11,527 nt of DNA from Candidatus Krumholzibacteriia bacterium (GCA_029935695.1 JAOZJV010000051.1:1-11527); one strand, 5' to 3'; positions 1-7,074 are shown, counted from the first letter of the stretch. The notes: generated from the sequence alone by a model not told the origin. Program-made: numbers and translations.

Positions 1-601
1 GGGACACACCCGCAAAAGCGGTGGCTGTGCCGATGTTGGCCCAGTACTGAAAAACTTCCCCCAGGGCTCCGGGGTCCAACTCAGGTTTGAAACCGGGGAA
101 GGCACGCAGACTTTTGATCTCGGAAGCAAAAAGAAAATGCCCATCGTGCACAGCCACATACAGAGGACGAATACCGAATCGATCCCTCGCCAAAAAGAGA
201 TGACGGCTGTGACGGTCGAAAATTGCCAGCGCAAATTGTCCGTTAAAATAATCCACGCAGGCGGCGCCCCACTCTTCAAAGGCGTGCAGGATAACTTCCG
301 TATCGCTGTGGGTGGTGAAGGTGTGCCCCAGCCCCTGCAATTGTATCGTCAATTCAGGGTAGTTGAAAATTTCGCCATTGAAGGTGATCCAATAGCGCCC
401 CTCCCCACAGGTCATGGGCTGTTGGCCTGATTTCAAATCGATGATGCTCAGCCTGGCATGCCCCAGAAAAATAGAGCGTCCGCGCCAGGCACCAAATTCA
501 TCCGGGCCACGGTGGCGCATGATCCCGATCATCCGCTCGGGTGCCTGCTCGGGCAACTGCAGCGGACCTTCAAGGGCCATCACTCCACAAATACCGCACA
601 T
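1..601 (-). CDS. asnB: Asparagine synthase-type glutamine amidotransferase, N-terminal part (runs off window)
   Basis: Reading the minus strand from ATG at 601 gives 200 uninterrupted codons to the window edge. The protein begins MCGICG, so Cys2 becomes the N-terminal nucleophile of a class II (Ntn) glutaminase after Met removal. Other family motifs are RHRGPDE (29-35), the Arg of LGHARLSI (Arg50), NGEIFNY (75-81), SDTE (99-102), ARDRFGIRPLY (138-148) and SEIKSL (160-165). These correspond to the glutamine-binding Arg, Asn, Glu and Asp of AsnB. The enzyme would transfer glutamine amide nitrogen to aspartate (or to a sugar or peptide substrate) using ATP, in the cytosol. The ATP-binding synthetase domain lies outside the window, so housekeeping AsnB cannot be separated from the paralogues found in polysaccharide clusters. 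The start is supported by GGAAGG nine bases upstream. It is transcribed divergently from the S9 peptidase. Confidence 0.93.
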   Translation of the reverse strand, partial: MCGICGVMALEGPLQLPEQAPERMIGIMRHRGPDEFGAWRGRSIFLGHARLSIIDLKSGQQPMTCGEGRYWITFNGEIFNYPELTIQLQGLGHTFTTHSDTEVILHAFEEWGAACVDYFNGQFALAIFDRHSRHLFLARDRFGIRPLYVAVHDGHFLFASEIKSLRAFPGFKPELDPGALGEVFQYWANIGTATAFAGVS

Positions 602-610
602 GAATCGGTG

Positions 611-618
611 CCTTCCTT
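611..618 (-). promoter_or_regulatory. Ribosome binding site of the amidotransferase gene
   Basis: On the minus strand AAAGGAAGG lies about nine bases before the ATG at 601. It supports that start, which is also required for the N-terminal catalytic Cys. Confidence 0.6.
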
Positions 619-713
619 TGGTTCATTATCGTCGAATAAAAAAAAACGGGTTATCCTCCCCCTTCACATGATACTATCTCCGCTATACCCCCGTAACCCC
701 TAAAACACTTTGC

Positions 714-719
714 AGGAGG
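714..719 (+). promoter_or_regulatory. Strong ribosome binding site deciding a GTG start
   Basis: AGGAGG lies seven bases before the GTG at 727. It fixes the start of the S9 peptidase at a GTG codon that is immediately followed by a signal peptide. Confidence 0.75.
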
Positions 720-726
720 CATTTTT

Positions 727-2793
727 GTGCTAACGGTCGCTTCCCCTGGGAAAACAAGCTGGATTCTCATCATCAGTCTGCTTTTGATTGGGACCTCAGC
801 CGGTGCCGCCACGGTGCGGGATCATGAAATTGAAGCAGAAGATTACTTCGACATCACCGTTCTGGGTAACGTCTCAGTCAGCCCCGACGGATCACAGGTG
901 GCCTATTCGGAAAGCCGCTGGGGCCGGGGCAAAGAAGGCCGCAGCACGGACCTTTGGCTTGCCGCCACCAATGGCAAGGCCAACCAGAGACTGACTTTTG
1001 ACGGCTTTGGTGCCAGCTCTCCCTCGTGGGATCCAGCCGGCAAAGCCATCTTCTTTCTTGGACGCAGCAAAGGTGGGCAGGAATCGGCGCCTCATGATGG
1101 CAGCCGGCAGATCTGGCGCATCAGCCCCGCCGGTGGCCAGCCGGTGGCCATGACCCGGGTTGAAAAAGGAGTCTCCGCTTTCCAGCTCAGCCCCGATGGG
1201 AGCACTCTTTTTTACAAGGTGAACAAAGAAATTACCGACGAGCCCTGGAAGGATTTGAAGGACAAATATTCGGACCTTGAGTTTGGGCATGGCGTGCGCA
1301 ATCTGCATGGCATCCGCAAACTTGATTTGAACACCTGGCGCGATGAAGAAGTTCTGGCCGCCGACAGCGTGATCTGGGAAATGGTTCTCTCTCCTGACGG
1401 CACCAAAATGGCCATGATCACCACCGAAGACAATGAACAGATCTTCATGGAAGGCTGGTCCCGGGTGGATGTCCTGGATCTTGCCAGTGGGACCATCACC
1501 ACCCTGACAGACCAGGCCTGGCGCGACACCCATAAAAGCCCCTACGGCTGGCTTGAAGATCTGGCCTGGAGCGGCGACAGCAAAGCAGTGGCCTTTGCCA
1601 TCGCCTACGATGGATTTGCACCCAACATTTGGGTGGCAGAAGCCGGCGATGCCGGTTGGCCCCTGCAGTTGATAAGCCGGCCGGAAATGGTCACCTACAG
1701 CGGTGGCCTGACCTGGCGCGGCACCAGCCGCACCCTCTGTTTCAAGGGCGAGAGCATGGCCCGGGTCAGAGTGTATGGTATTGAAGACGTAAAAAATGGC
1801 TCCCAGGGCAAAAGCAGAATCCTGGCCGGAGGCGACGTGGTCACAGGTTCTTTCTCCTTTGATGCCAAGGGCAAAAAACTCGTGGCCAACATTGAAACCA
1901 TCACCACGGCCAATGATCTGTACCTGATCAAGGGTGAAACCAAACGAGCACAATTGACTCACGCCAATCCCCAGGTCGACACCTGGATACTGCCCCAGAT
2001 TCAACACGTGAGTTGGACCGGCGCCGACGGTGATGCCTGTTATGGCATCCTGGAACTTCCCCCCGGGTACAAAAAAGAAGAAGGTCCTTTGCCCACCATC
2101 ATCGAGCTGCACGGTGGCCCCACCAGCAGCAGCAAGTTCCGTTTGCGGTTGTGGATTTACGGCCGCGCGCTCATGGCCGCCAAGGGCTACGCCCTGCTCA
2201 GCCCCAACTACCACGGCAGCACAGGCTATGGAGACGAGTTTCTGGAGAAACTCATCGGCCGTGAAAATGAAATCGAAGTGACGGATATCGCCAACGCAAC
2301 CCACTGGCTCATTGAAGAAGGCATCGCCGATGCCGACCGCATCGGTGTCATGGGTTGGAGCAACGGTGGTTACCTGACCAACTGCATGATCGTGGCCGAG
2401 CCGGATATGTTTGCCGCCGCCAGCAGTGGCGCCGGTGTGCTGGACATGACCATCCAGTGGGGTATCGAAGATACACCCGGTCATGTGATCAACTATGTGG
2501 AAGGTTTACCCTGGCAGCAGGCGGAGCATTATCAGAAGGCATCCCCCCTGTACCACCTGGACCGGGTCAAGACCCCCACCCTGATTCATGTGGGTGGCAG
2601 CGATCCACGGGTCCCGCCGGCCCACAGCAAGGCCTTGTACCGGGGGCTCAAACACTATCTAGGGGTACCCTGCGAATTGATCGTCTATCCCGGCGAACCC
2701 CACGGCCTGACCACCCATGAAAACCGTCTGGCTAAAATCACCTGGGACCTGGCCTGGTTTGAAAAGTACCTGTTGGATGATGAGAAAGACTAA
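727..2793 (+). CDS. Exported S9-family prolyl oligopeptidase-like serine peptidase
   Basis: This 688-residue protein starts at GTG. A signal peptide is visible: Lys9, a hydrophobic stretch at 12-22 and an AGA|A cleavage site after residue 27. The mature enzyme therefore acts outside the cytoplasm. Residues about 40-410 carry repeated beta-propeller (PD40/WD40-like) strands with SPDG turns at 52-55, 155-158 and 222-225 and a related W-S-G-D at 281-284. Residues about 430-688 are the alpha/beta-hydrolase domain, with an oxyanion-region HGGP (462-465), the nucleophile elbow GWSNGG (Ser545), Asp626 in GGSDPRVP and His659 in GEPHGL. Triad order and spacing match S9 (DPP-IV/acylaminoacyl-peptidase-like) enzymes, so it probably trims peptides from extracellular or periplasmic protein. 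Exact specificity (dipeptidyl, acylaminoacyl or other) cannot be read from the sequence. The gene stands alone on the plus strand. Confidence 0.93.
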   Translation: MLTVASPGKTSWILIISLLLIGTSAGAATVRDHEIEAEDYFDITVLGNVSVSPDGSQVAYSESRWGRGKEGRSTDLWLAATNGKANQRLTFDGFGASSPSWDPAGKAIFFLGRSKGGQESAPHDGSRQIWRISPAGGQPVAMTRVEKGVSAFQLSPDGSTLFYKVNKEITDEPWKDLKDKYSDLEFGHGVRNLHGIRKLDLNTWRDEEVLAADSVIWEMVLSPDGTKMAMITTEDNEQIFMEGWSRVDVLDLASGTITTLTDQAWRDTHKSPYGWLEDLAWSGDSKAVAFAIAYDGFAPNIWVAEAGDAGWPLQLISRPEMVTYSGGLTWRGTSRTLCFKGESMARVRVYGIEDVKNGSQGKSRILAGGDVVTGSFSFDAKGKKLVANIETITTANDLYLIKGETKRAQLTHANPQVDTWILPQIQHVSWTGADGDACYGILELPPGYKKEEGPLPTIIELHGGPTSSSKFRLRLWIYGRALMAAKGYALLSPNYHGSTGYGDEFLEKLIGRENEIEVTDIANATHWLIEEGIADADRIGVMGWSNGGYLTNCMIVAEPDMFAAASSGAGVLDMTIQWGIEDTPGHVINYVEGLPWQQAEHYQKASPLYHLDRVKTPTLIHVGGSDPRVPPAHSKALYRGLKHYLGVPCELIVYPGEPHGLTTHENRLAKITWDLAWFEKYLLDDEKD

Positions 2794-2803
2794 TTGTGAA
2801 ATG

Positions 2804-2839
2804 GCTGACGGCGATCCCAGGGCCGGGGCCGCCGTCAGC
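2804..2839 (+). terminator. Hairpin between convergent genes, probable terminator
   Basis: A perfect 10-bp inverted repeat, GCTGACGGCG (2804-2813) and CGCCGTCAGC (2830-2839), flanks a 16-base GC-rich loop. It lies 11 bases after the S9 peptidase stop and 47 bases from the end of the convergent kinase gene. The following bases (ATTCCTGTTTG) are only moderately T-rich, and the opposite side (CATTTCAC) is similar, so it may serve both strands weakly. Confidence 0.55.
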
Positions 2840-2885
2840 ATTCCTGTTTGAAATGTCAAGACCCCGGGAATTTATTCCTGCTCTG

Positions 2886-5279
2886 CTAATTTTTAGAAGT
2901 CATTTCGGACCTGAAATCCTGAGCTACCGGCAGGGCGCAGGTCACCAGTCCGCCACCTGAGGGATGATCTTCCACTGTGATACTTCCCTGGAGCCGATGC
3001 AGGTAATTTTTCACAATGAACAACCCGAGGCCAAAGCCACGCTGCTGGGAATAAGGGCTGGGTTCGCCTTGTACAAAACGTTGGAAAAAGTTTTGTTCTG
3101 CGCCAAAGCCTGGCCCCTGATCCCTGATGGTCAGCTCTACCCAGGCATCCCCGCAGACCGCCAGGCAAACTTCCACCCGACCACCTGGCGGAGAATATTT
3201 TACGGCGTTATCAAGCAGGTTCACCAGCACCACGGCCAGCTTGTCTTCGCTGGACATCACCCGCTGGGGTTGGCCCTTGACCACCACTTTGACGTCCTTG
3301 GCTACAGCCGCCGGAGTCACGGTGCACACCGCCTGGGTGATGACCTCAGACAAGTCCACTTCACAAGTATGAAACTCCATCTGCCCGCTGTCCAGATGAC
3401 TGATTTCGATCAGGTTGTTCACCAGCCGATTCAGGTGAGCAGCAGAACAACTGATGGATTCAAGGTAGGTGTTTTGCCCATCATTCAGCTCTCCAGCCAA
3501 CCCATCCAGAAGATTGGCCGAAGACCAGGTGATGGATGACAAAGGGGTGCGCAGATCGTGGGCAACCTGGGCCAGAAATTCATTCTTCAGGGAATTCAGT
3601 TCATCCAGCCGCTGGCGTTCTTCACCTTCAGCCATCACCTCTTTGACCAGGGAAATTCGGGTCAGCGTTTTTTCACCAGCAGATTCAAAAGCCTGAAGCA
3701 AGTCCAGATCCTGATGCACAAACCGTCGGCCGGTGTGCCGTGGGCCACACATCATCACACCCCGGAGCTGACCATCAAGCACAAGGGTCTGGACCAGAAC
3801 AATGCCATTTTCCTTGAGTTCAGACGGAAAATCCAGTTGTTCGCATTCGGGCATGCTGGTACTGTCGGGACAGGCCACCAGACCGGGCCCAACATCCTCT
3901 TCCTTGCATATTTTCCACCAGCGACGCACCAGCAGAGGGTTGGCATTGCCTGCAACTCTCTGCTCTGACCCTTCACCAATGATCACACACACAAGATTGG
4001 GTCCCAGGGTGTGAGTCACTTCATCGGCCAAAAGGCGAACCATGCTTTCATGATCGTTAAGCTGCTCCAATTGCCGAGGCAGACGTGCCATGGCCTGTTC
4101 CTGATTGTAGGTGATGCGGAAAAAAGTTCGATCCACAACCCTGCCGATTTTTCGTCGCAGGAAGGGAAAGGCCAGACCACCGCTCAATCCCGTCAGGAGC
4201 AAATGCACCCAGTTCGCAGGCCCGTTGGGATCGGGTCCCACCAGGCCTATACCATACCCCATCACCAGCAGCACAACCGTCATGGCCCCCGCGAGCAAAC
4301 CGTAGATCAAACCCCGGCGGATGATGATGTCAATATCCAGCAGACGGTACCGCGCAATGGCCATGCCGAACGAAAAAGGAATAGCCAGTTCGAAAATACG
4401 GTCCACATGGTGGGGAAACGGAGCATCCATTCCCAGCAACTGGACCAGGTTCCGGAAGAAAACATAAGGTGCCGCGCCCACGGCAAATCCCACCAGCACC
4501 CATTTGGCCTGGTTTTTTTCACGGGTGAGCTCCAACCCCTTGATTTGCACGCCCAGGAACCAAATACCTGCCGAAGCCTGCAGGACCAGCACCAGGTCTG
4601 CAATTTTCGCAGGGAAAGCGAGATGGGTACCCATGCCAATGCCAGGGTCCAAAAAATACCGTTGGTAAGTGATGAATTGCCAAATGGCCAGAAAGGATGC
4701 GACCAGCCACATGGTGGGCATCAGCTTTTTGAAACGATTCCGGATGGGCAGAATTCGGGGAAATGTCTGGGCAAGTCCCATAAACACCGGAGGCAGAAAA
4801 GCCAGCACCCCAAATTGCATCAAACTGAAAAAAGAGCGTTGGGACCACGGGGCAGGTGCGAAGTACACTCCGCCCAATCCAATGCCCAGTCCGTACAGCA
4901 GCGTCATCCAGAAGAAGTAGCGAGTGGCTTCCTGGTCACACCGGGGCGCCAGGACAAATGCGGCAATCAGCCAAAAGAAAAGACCACTGGAAAAAGCCGT
5001 GATGCGGTAGGAGACACTATCGGCATGAATGAGTTGGACTGACTGCAGGTCGCCACCGGAGGGAATAATTTCAACAAATTCTCCAGGGGCCCATCCTTCA
5101 ACAATAAATCTCAGTTCACGTTCAGTGCCCGCCGAAATACCTTGAACAGAAGCAGGATAATTGATGGCCTCGAAATTAAAGTCAGCAGGCAGGGATGGTT
5201 TGTTTACCTGGTTGGAAAACGCCCACAAAAAGAGCAGAAGACTTAAGCTGGCAAAAAAATAGTATCGACGATGAGTCAA
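2886..5279 (-). CDS. Multi-pass membrane sensor histidine kinase (7TM-type sensor, GAF-like, HisKA, HATPase)
   Basis: This 797-residue protein has a signal-anchor at 7-22 and an extracytoplasmic stretch (about 25-90) with a weak PDZ-like look. About eight membrane segments follow between 94 and 375. The conserved junction RYRLLDIDIIIRRGLIYG (310-327) and the following RRKIGRVVDRTFF are typical of 7TM-type sensor kinases. Residues about 400-545 look like a GAF domain. The HisKA domain has the H-box VAHDLRTPL with His574. The ATPase domain has the N-box LLDNAVKY (Asn691), G1 DQGPGFG (720-726), an F-box near 731-735 and G2 RGFGLGL (747-753). All catalytic boxes are intact, so it should autophosphorylate and pass phosphate to a response regulator, but none is encoded nearby. 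It starts at TTG: an in-frame TGA lies five codons upstream and AGAGGA lies seven bases before the start. The signal sensed is unknown. Confidence 0.93.
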   Translation of the reverse strand: MTHRRYYFFASLSLLLFLWAFSNQVNKPSLPADFNFEAINYPASVQGISAGTERELRFIVEGWAPGEFVEIIPSGGDLQSVQLIHADSVSYRITAFSSGLFFWLIAAFVLAPRCDQEATRYFFWMTLLYGLGIGLGGVYFAPAPWSQRSFFSLMQFGVLAFLPPVFMGLAQTFPRILPIRNRFKKLMPTMWLVASFLAIWQFITYQRYFLDPGIGMGTHLAFPAKIADLVLVLQASAGIWFLGVQIKGLELTREKNQAKWVLVGFAVGAAPYVFFRNLVQLLGMDAPFPHHVDRIFELAIPFSFGMAIARYRLLDIDIIIRRGLIYGLLAGAMTVVLLVMGYGIGLVGPDPNGPANWVHLLLTGLSGGLAFPFLRRKIGRVVDRTFFRITYNQEQAMARLPRQLEQLNDHESMVRLLADEVTHTLGPNLVCVIIGEGSEQRVAGNANPLLVRRWWKICKEEDVGPGLVACPDSTSMPECEQLDFPSELKENGIVLVQTLVLDGQLRGVMMCGPRHTGRRFVHQDLDLLQAFESAGEKTLTRISLVKEVMAEGEERQRLDELNSLKNEFLAQVAHDLRTPLSSITWSSANLLDGLAGELNDGQNTYLESISCSAAHLNRLVNNLIEISHLDSGQMEFHTCEVDLSEVITQAVCTVTPAAVAKDVKVVVKGQPQRVMSSEDKLAVVLVNLLDNAVKYSPPGGRVEVCLAVCGDAWVELTIRDQGPGFGAEQNFFQRFVQGEPSPYSQQRGFGLGLFIVKNYLHRLQGSITVEDHPSGGGLVTCALPVAQDFRSEMTSKN

Positions 5280-5286
5280 GATCCCG

Positions 5287-5292
5287 TCCTCT
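5287..5292 (-). promoter_or_regulatory. Ribosome binding site deciding a TTG start
   Basis: AGAGGA on the minus strand sits seven bases before TTG (5277-5279). The in-frame TGA at 5292-5294 rules out any upstream start, and the nearby ATG (5293-5295) is in another frame. Confidence 0.7.
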
Positions 5293-5347
5293 CATAAAGG
5301 CGACGGTGTTCTGATATGTGTTTTCCTTCCAATCCTCACAAGGGTTA

Positions 5348-5376
5348 ATTGAACCGTATTTTGCGGAATTTTTCAA
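5348..5376 (-). promoter_or_regulatory. Candidate sigma-70-like promoter of the kinase gene
   Basis: On the minus strand TTGAAA (plus 5371-5376) and TTCAAT (plus 5348-5353) are separated by exactly 17 bases. They match the -35 at five of six positions and the -10 at four of six. This would give a 5' leader of about 60 bases before the TTG start. It is a consensus-only prediction. Confidence 0.3.
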
Positions 5377-5392
5377 GCTAATTCGGGATAGG

Positions 5393-5415
5393 CGTTCATC
5401 ATTCATCATTGAACG
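5393..5415 (-). repeat. Short inverted repeat abutting the terminator hairpin
   Basis: CGTTCA (5393-5398) and TGAACG (5410-5415) flank an 11-base spacer containing a repeated TTCATCA unit. On the minus strand it directly follows the 14-bp hairpin at 5416-5446. It could be a second terminator stem or an operator for the kinase gene. Confidence 0.35.
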
Positions 5416-5446
5416 AAGAGGCTGCGGGAAAATCCCGCAGCCTCTT
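5416..5446 (-). terminator. Strong 14-bp hairpin downstream of the cytochrome gene
   Basis: AAGAGGCTGCGGGA (5416-5429) and its exact complement TCCCGCAGCCTCTT (5433-5446) enclose a three-base loop. The hairpin lies 18 bases past the cytochrome stop, where a terminator is expected. The only T-run (TTTTCT at 5445-5450) is on the plus-strand exit side. The minus-strand exit reads CTTCGTTC, so termination of the cytochrome transcript would rely mostly on stem strength. Confidence 0.65.
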
Positions 5447-5464
5447 TTCTGTCAGTAATTGTGA

Positions 5465-6712
5465 TTAATTACCGGCAATCTTCAACCCAACATAAGTATG
5501 GATGGTTTCAGCTCTGTCATGAAGTTCCTGGAGTGTCTTGATGGAATCATCTCCACCATTACCCTCTTCATCCTTATGACAACCATAGCAGGCAAAATCG
5601 AGAGTCACGGCGCCATGGCCATCGTCATCGAGCAGCACTGCGTTGCCTTCTGCATTGAACATATCAACCTTGCCATTGACTGACGTATTGATGGTCCACA
5701 AGTGAGTGACAACATCGCCACGATGCAGGCTGTTGGCAATAGCACTTTTCGATGCCTTTGGCATATGGCAATCAGTACAAACTGCACCGTGGCCATGAGT
5801 GGTCGAGGCAATATTTGCATGGTCACCATCAACGTGACAGGCGGCGCATGAAGTCGCAGGGTTCACGCCATCACCAGGAGTGGTGGCATCAAACTTAACC
5901 GAAGCGTGAGGATCATGGCACGCGTTGCAACCAGGTCCGTAGGAAACATTATGAGGAGAGTTGTACCACTCGTCATACTGCTCATGATGGCTGATGTATC
6001 CACCGCTGGCTTCGATGATGGTTTCGCCGGGAGCGATGCCGTTGTCGCCACCACGGGAGTGACATTTACCACAGAACAGGGAGGTATCATCTGTCGTCAT
6101 GGCATAAGTTTCCGGTTCGAATGCGTGCTGGTTGCCCATGCCGTGGCATTTCTCACAGTGGACGCCACCAAATTCGAAGGTGCCAAACATACCTTCCATG
6201 CCGTCCTGGTTGTTTTCTGCATTGCCGTCGTCAGAGTCGACCCAGCCAGTGGTGTGACAGGACCCACAGTTGTAAGGCTTGCTTGCACCGGCGTTGTAAT
6301 CAGTGAAAGTCTGGTTTTCAAAGTTGTACTGGTTGGCACCAGTGGCCGGTGTGTAGATGTAACCATCATTCTTGATCCAACGCATTTTCCAGCCAAATCC
6401 ACCAATAGTGTAGGAGAAATCATCCCAGGTGGTTCCTGCTGGAGGGTCAACGGGATCCTGAAAATAAGCAGAAGGATCCGGGAATGAAGCTGTGGGTGCT
6501 TCACCATTGATTTTGGTCAACTTGTAAGGGTGGCCTGAATGAGTCCACTGATCGTGTTTGGTTGCGTGGCAGGTGGCGCACGCATCTGATCCGGCATAAC
6601 CCAATACTGGGGGTTCCGCTGGAGTAACGGGATCATCATCATCATCAGAACAACCTGTAAATGCCAGCGAACCGACAACTAAAAGCAAAAGTGTTAGTTT
6701 CCAGATCTTCAT
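5465..6712 (-). CDS. Octaheme c-type cytochrome lipoprotein
   Basis: The 415-residue protein begins MKIWKLTLLLLVVGSLAF and has a lipobox ending FTGC (Cys21), followed by Ser, five Asp and a Pro/Thr/Glu linker. It should therefore be a lipid-anchored extracytoplasmic protein. Eight CxxCH heme-attachment motifs start at residues 45, 149, 186, 214, 262, 289, 312 and 375. Many extra His residues (for example 53, 61, 305, 307 and 337) could serve as distal ligands. This supports a periplasmic or outer-membrane electron carrier or multiheme oxidoreductase. Eight hemes also occur in tetrathionate, nitrite and hydroxylamine enzymes, but I see no clear signature of any of these: every heme site has the plain CxxCH form. 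The partner and substrate are unknown. I preferred ATG 6712 over the in-frame ATG at 6736 because AAGGA lies five bases upstream and the signal peptide then begins properly. Confidence 0.92.
   Translation of the reverse strand: MKIWKLTLLLLVVGSLAFTGCSDDDDDPVTPAEPPVLGYAGSDACATCHATKHDQWTHSGHPYKLTKINGEAPTASFPDPSAYFQDPVDPPAGTTWDDFSYTIGGFGWKMRWIKNDGYIYTPATGANQYNFENQTFTDYNAGASKPYNCGSCHTTGWVDSDDGNAENNQDGMEGMFGTFEFGGVHCEKCHGMGNQHAFEPETYAMTTDDTSLFCGKCHSRGGDNGIAPGETIIEASGGYISHHEQYDEWYNSPHNVSYGPGCNACHDPHASVKFDATTPGDGVNPATSCAACHVDGDHANIASTTHGHGAVCTDCHMPKASKSAIANSLHRGDVVTHLWTINTSVNGKVDMFNAEGNAVLLDDDGHGAVTLDFACYGCHKDEEGNGGDDSIKTLQELHDRAETIHTYVGLKIAGN
6632..6646 (-). repeat. In-frame trinucleotide repeat (five GAT codons)
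   Basis: Five identical ATC units on the plus strand read as five GAT (Asp) codons just after the lipid-modified Cys of the cytochrome. Such a repeat could vary in length by slippage without breaking the frame. Confidence 0.6.
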
Positions 6713-6760
6713 GATTATCCTTTCGGGGTGTGACATTTTCTCATTACGGGAAAACGAACT

Positions 6761-6777
6761 GTCTGCCTGTTGCAGAC
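6761..6777 (-). promoter_or_regulatory. Small hairpin in the predicted cytochrome leader
   Basis: GTCTGC (6761-6766) and GCAGAC (6772-6777) are perfect complements around a five-base loop, about 50 bases before the cytochrome start. On the minus strand a T-rich stretch (CGTTTTCCC) follows shortly after. It could be a leader stem, an operator or a weak terminator for read-through from upstream. Confidence 0.35.
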
Positions 6778-6794
6778 TTGTTAATTAAAAGACT

Positions 6795-6803
6795 ACTATA
6801 TCA
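6795..6803 (-). promoter_or_regulatory. Candidate extended -10 promoter of the cytochrome gene
   Basis: On the minus strand the sequence reads TGATATAGT, an extended -10 (TG-N-TATAAT type, one mismatch). No good -35 hexamer lies 16-18 bases upstream. A short palindrome, CTACT (6793-6797) with AGTAG (6803-6807), overlaps it. Transcription would start near 6788, giving a leader of roughly 75 bases. Confidence 0.35.
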
Positions 6804-6848
6804 GTAGGGGAAATAAAGAATATTTTATGATAATTCCATGACATATAG

Positions 6849-6863
6849 CGTAACTTGTTGTAA
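6849..6863. repeat. Direct repeat copy 1, possible regulator site
   Basis: CGTAACTTGTTGTAA. It matches the copy at 6903-6917 in 14 of 15 bases. It would be centred near -68 of the candidate cytochrome promoter. Confidence 0.5.
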
Positions 6864-6902
6864 TAATTTAATTAAGAGAATTTTCACCCTATTTAGTCCG
6901 CT

Positions 6903-6917
6903 CGTAACTCGTTGTAA
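6903..6917. repeat. Direct repeat copy 2, possible regulator site
   Basis: CGTAACTCGTTGTAA, starting 54 bases from copy 1, about five helical turns. It would be centred near -122 of the candidate cytochrome promoter. Confidence 0.5.
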
Positions 6918-7074
6918 CTTGATAGGATATGGAGTCATCCTGTTAATTCCTTGCCAATCGAAATTGAACAGCGAATAACGAAAATCTTTATTAAAATTCA
7001 TAAAAGAGCTTGAAGTGCCTGCTAGAGCTTTCCGGCAAAGGACCAAAATTGTATTTTAAAATATTAGCCTTATA

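Larger units (their letters stand above)
602..726. promoter_or_regulatory. Divergent promoter spacer with an A9 tract
   Basis: This 125-bp spacer separates two divergently transcribed starts, so it must hold or overlap both promoters. It contains a run of nine A at 638-646 (T9 on the minus strand). A weak plus-strand promoter candidate is TTATCC at about 651-656 followed by TACTAT at about 672-677. I could not identify a convincing sigma-70 pair on either strand. The spacer is otherwise unremarkable. Confidence 0.35.
6713..7074. other. AT-rich intergenic regulatory region, no supported gene
   Basis: This 362-bp stretch lies between the SUMF1 lipoprotein stop and the cytochrome start, both on the minus strand. 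It is clearly more AT-rich than the flanking genes. It holds the cytochrome ribosome site (AAGGA, 6718-6722), a short hairpin, an extended -10 candidate and two copies of a 15-base direct repeat. An open frame of 73 codons (6825-7046, minus) has a TTG start, no ribosome site and no recognisable domain, and I do not call it. Confidence 0.6.

Noticed and set aside
137..430. A 97-codon plus-strand frame at the left end
   Set aside because: It is antisense to the amidotransferase reading frame, which has complete catalytic motifs.
892..2484. A 530-codon open frame on the minus strand inside the S9 peptidase gene
   Set aside because: It lies entirely antisense to a gene with a full catalytic triad. 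Its translation is low-complexity and Gly/Ala/Phe/His-rich, with no recognisable domain. It is explained by codon usage of the real gene.
4011..5042. A 343-codon open frame on the plus strand inside the histidine kinase gene
   Set aside because: It is antisense to a well-supported membrane domain. The translation is rich in His, Gln and Pro with no domain, as expected from the complement of hydrophobic codons.
5182..5409. A 75-codon minus-strand frame overlapping the kinase start
   Set aside because: It is out of frame with the kinase and overlaps its signal-anchor. The TTG start with AGAGGA is better supported, and the small frame has no domain.
5391..5410. Repeated TTCATCA units as a possible CRISPR or iteron start
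   Set aside because: There are only two short adjacent copies, with no spacers and no associated genes.
6713..6736. Upstream ATG at 6736 as the cytochrome start (8 more residues)
   Set aside because: No ribosome binding site precedes it. The ATG at 6712 has AAGGA and gives a normal lipoprotein signal peptide beginning MKIWK.
6825..7046. A 73-codon minus-strand frame in the AT-rich spacer
   Set aside because: It has a TTG start, no ribosome binding site and no recognisable domain, and it overlaps the direct repeats. It is more likely chance in AT-rich DNA.
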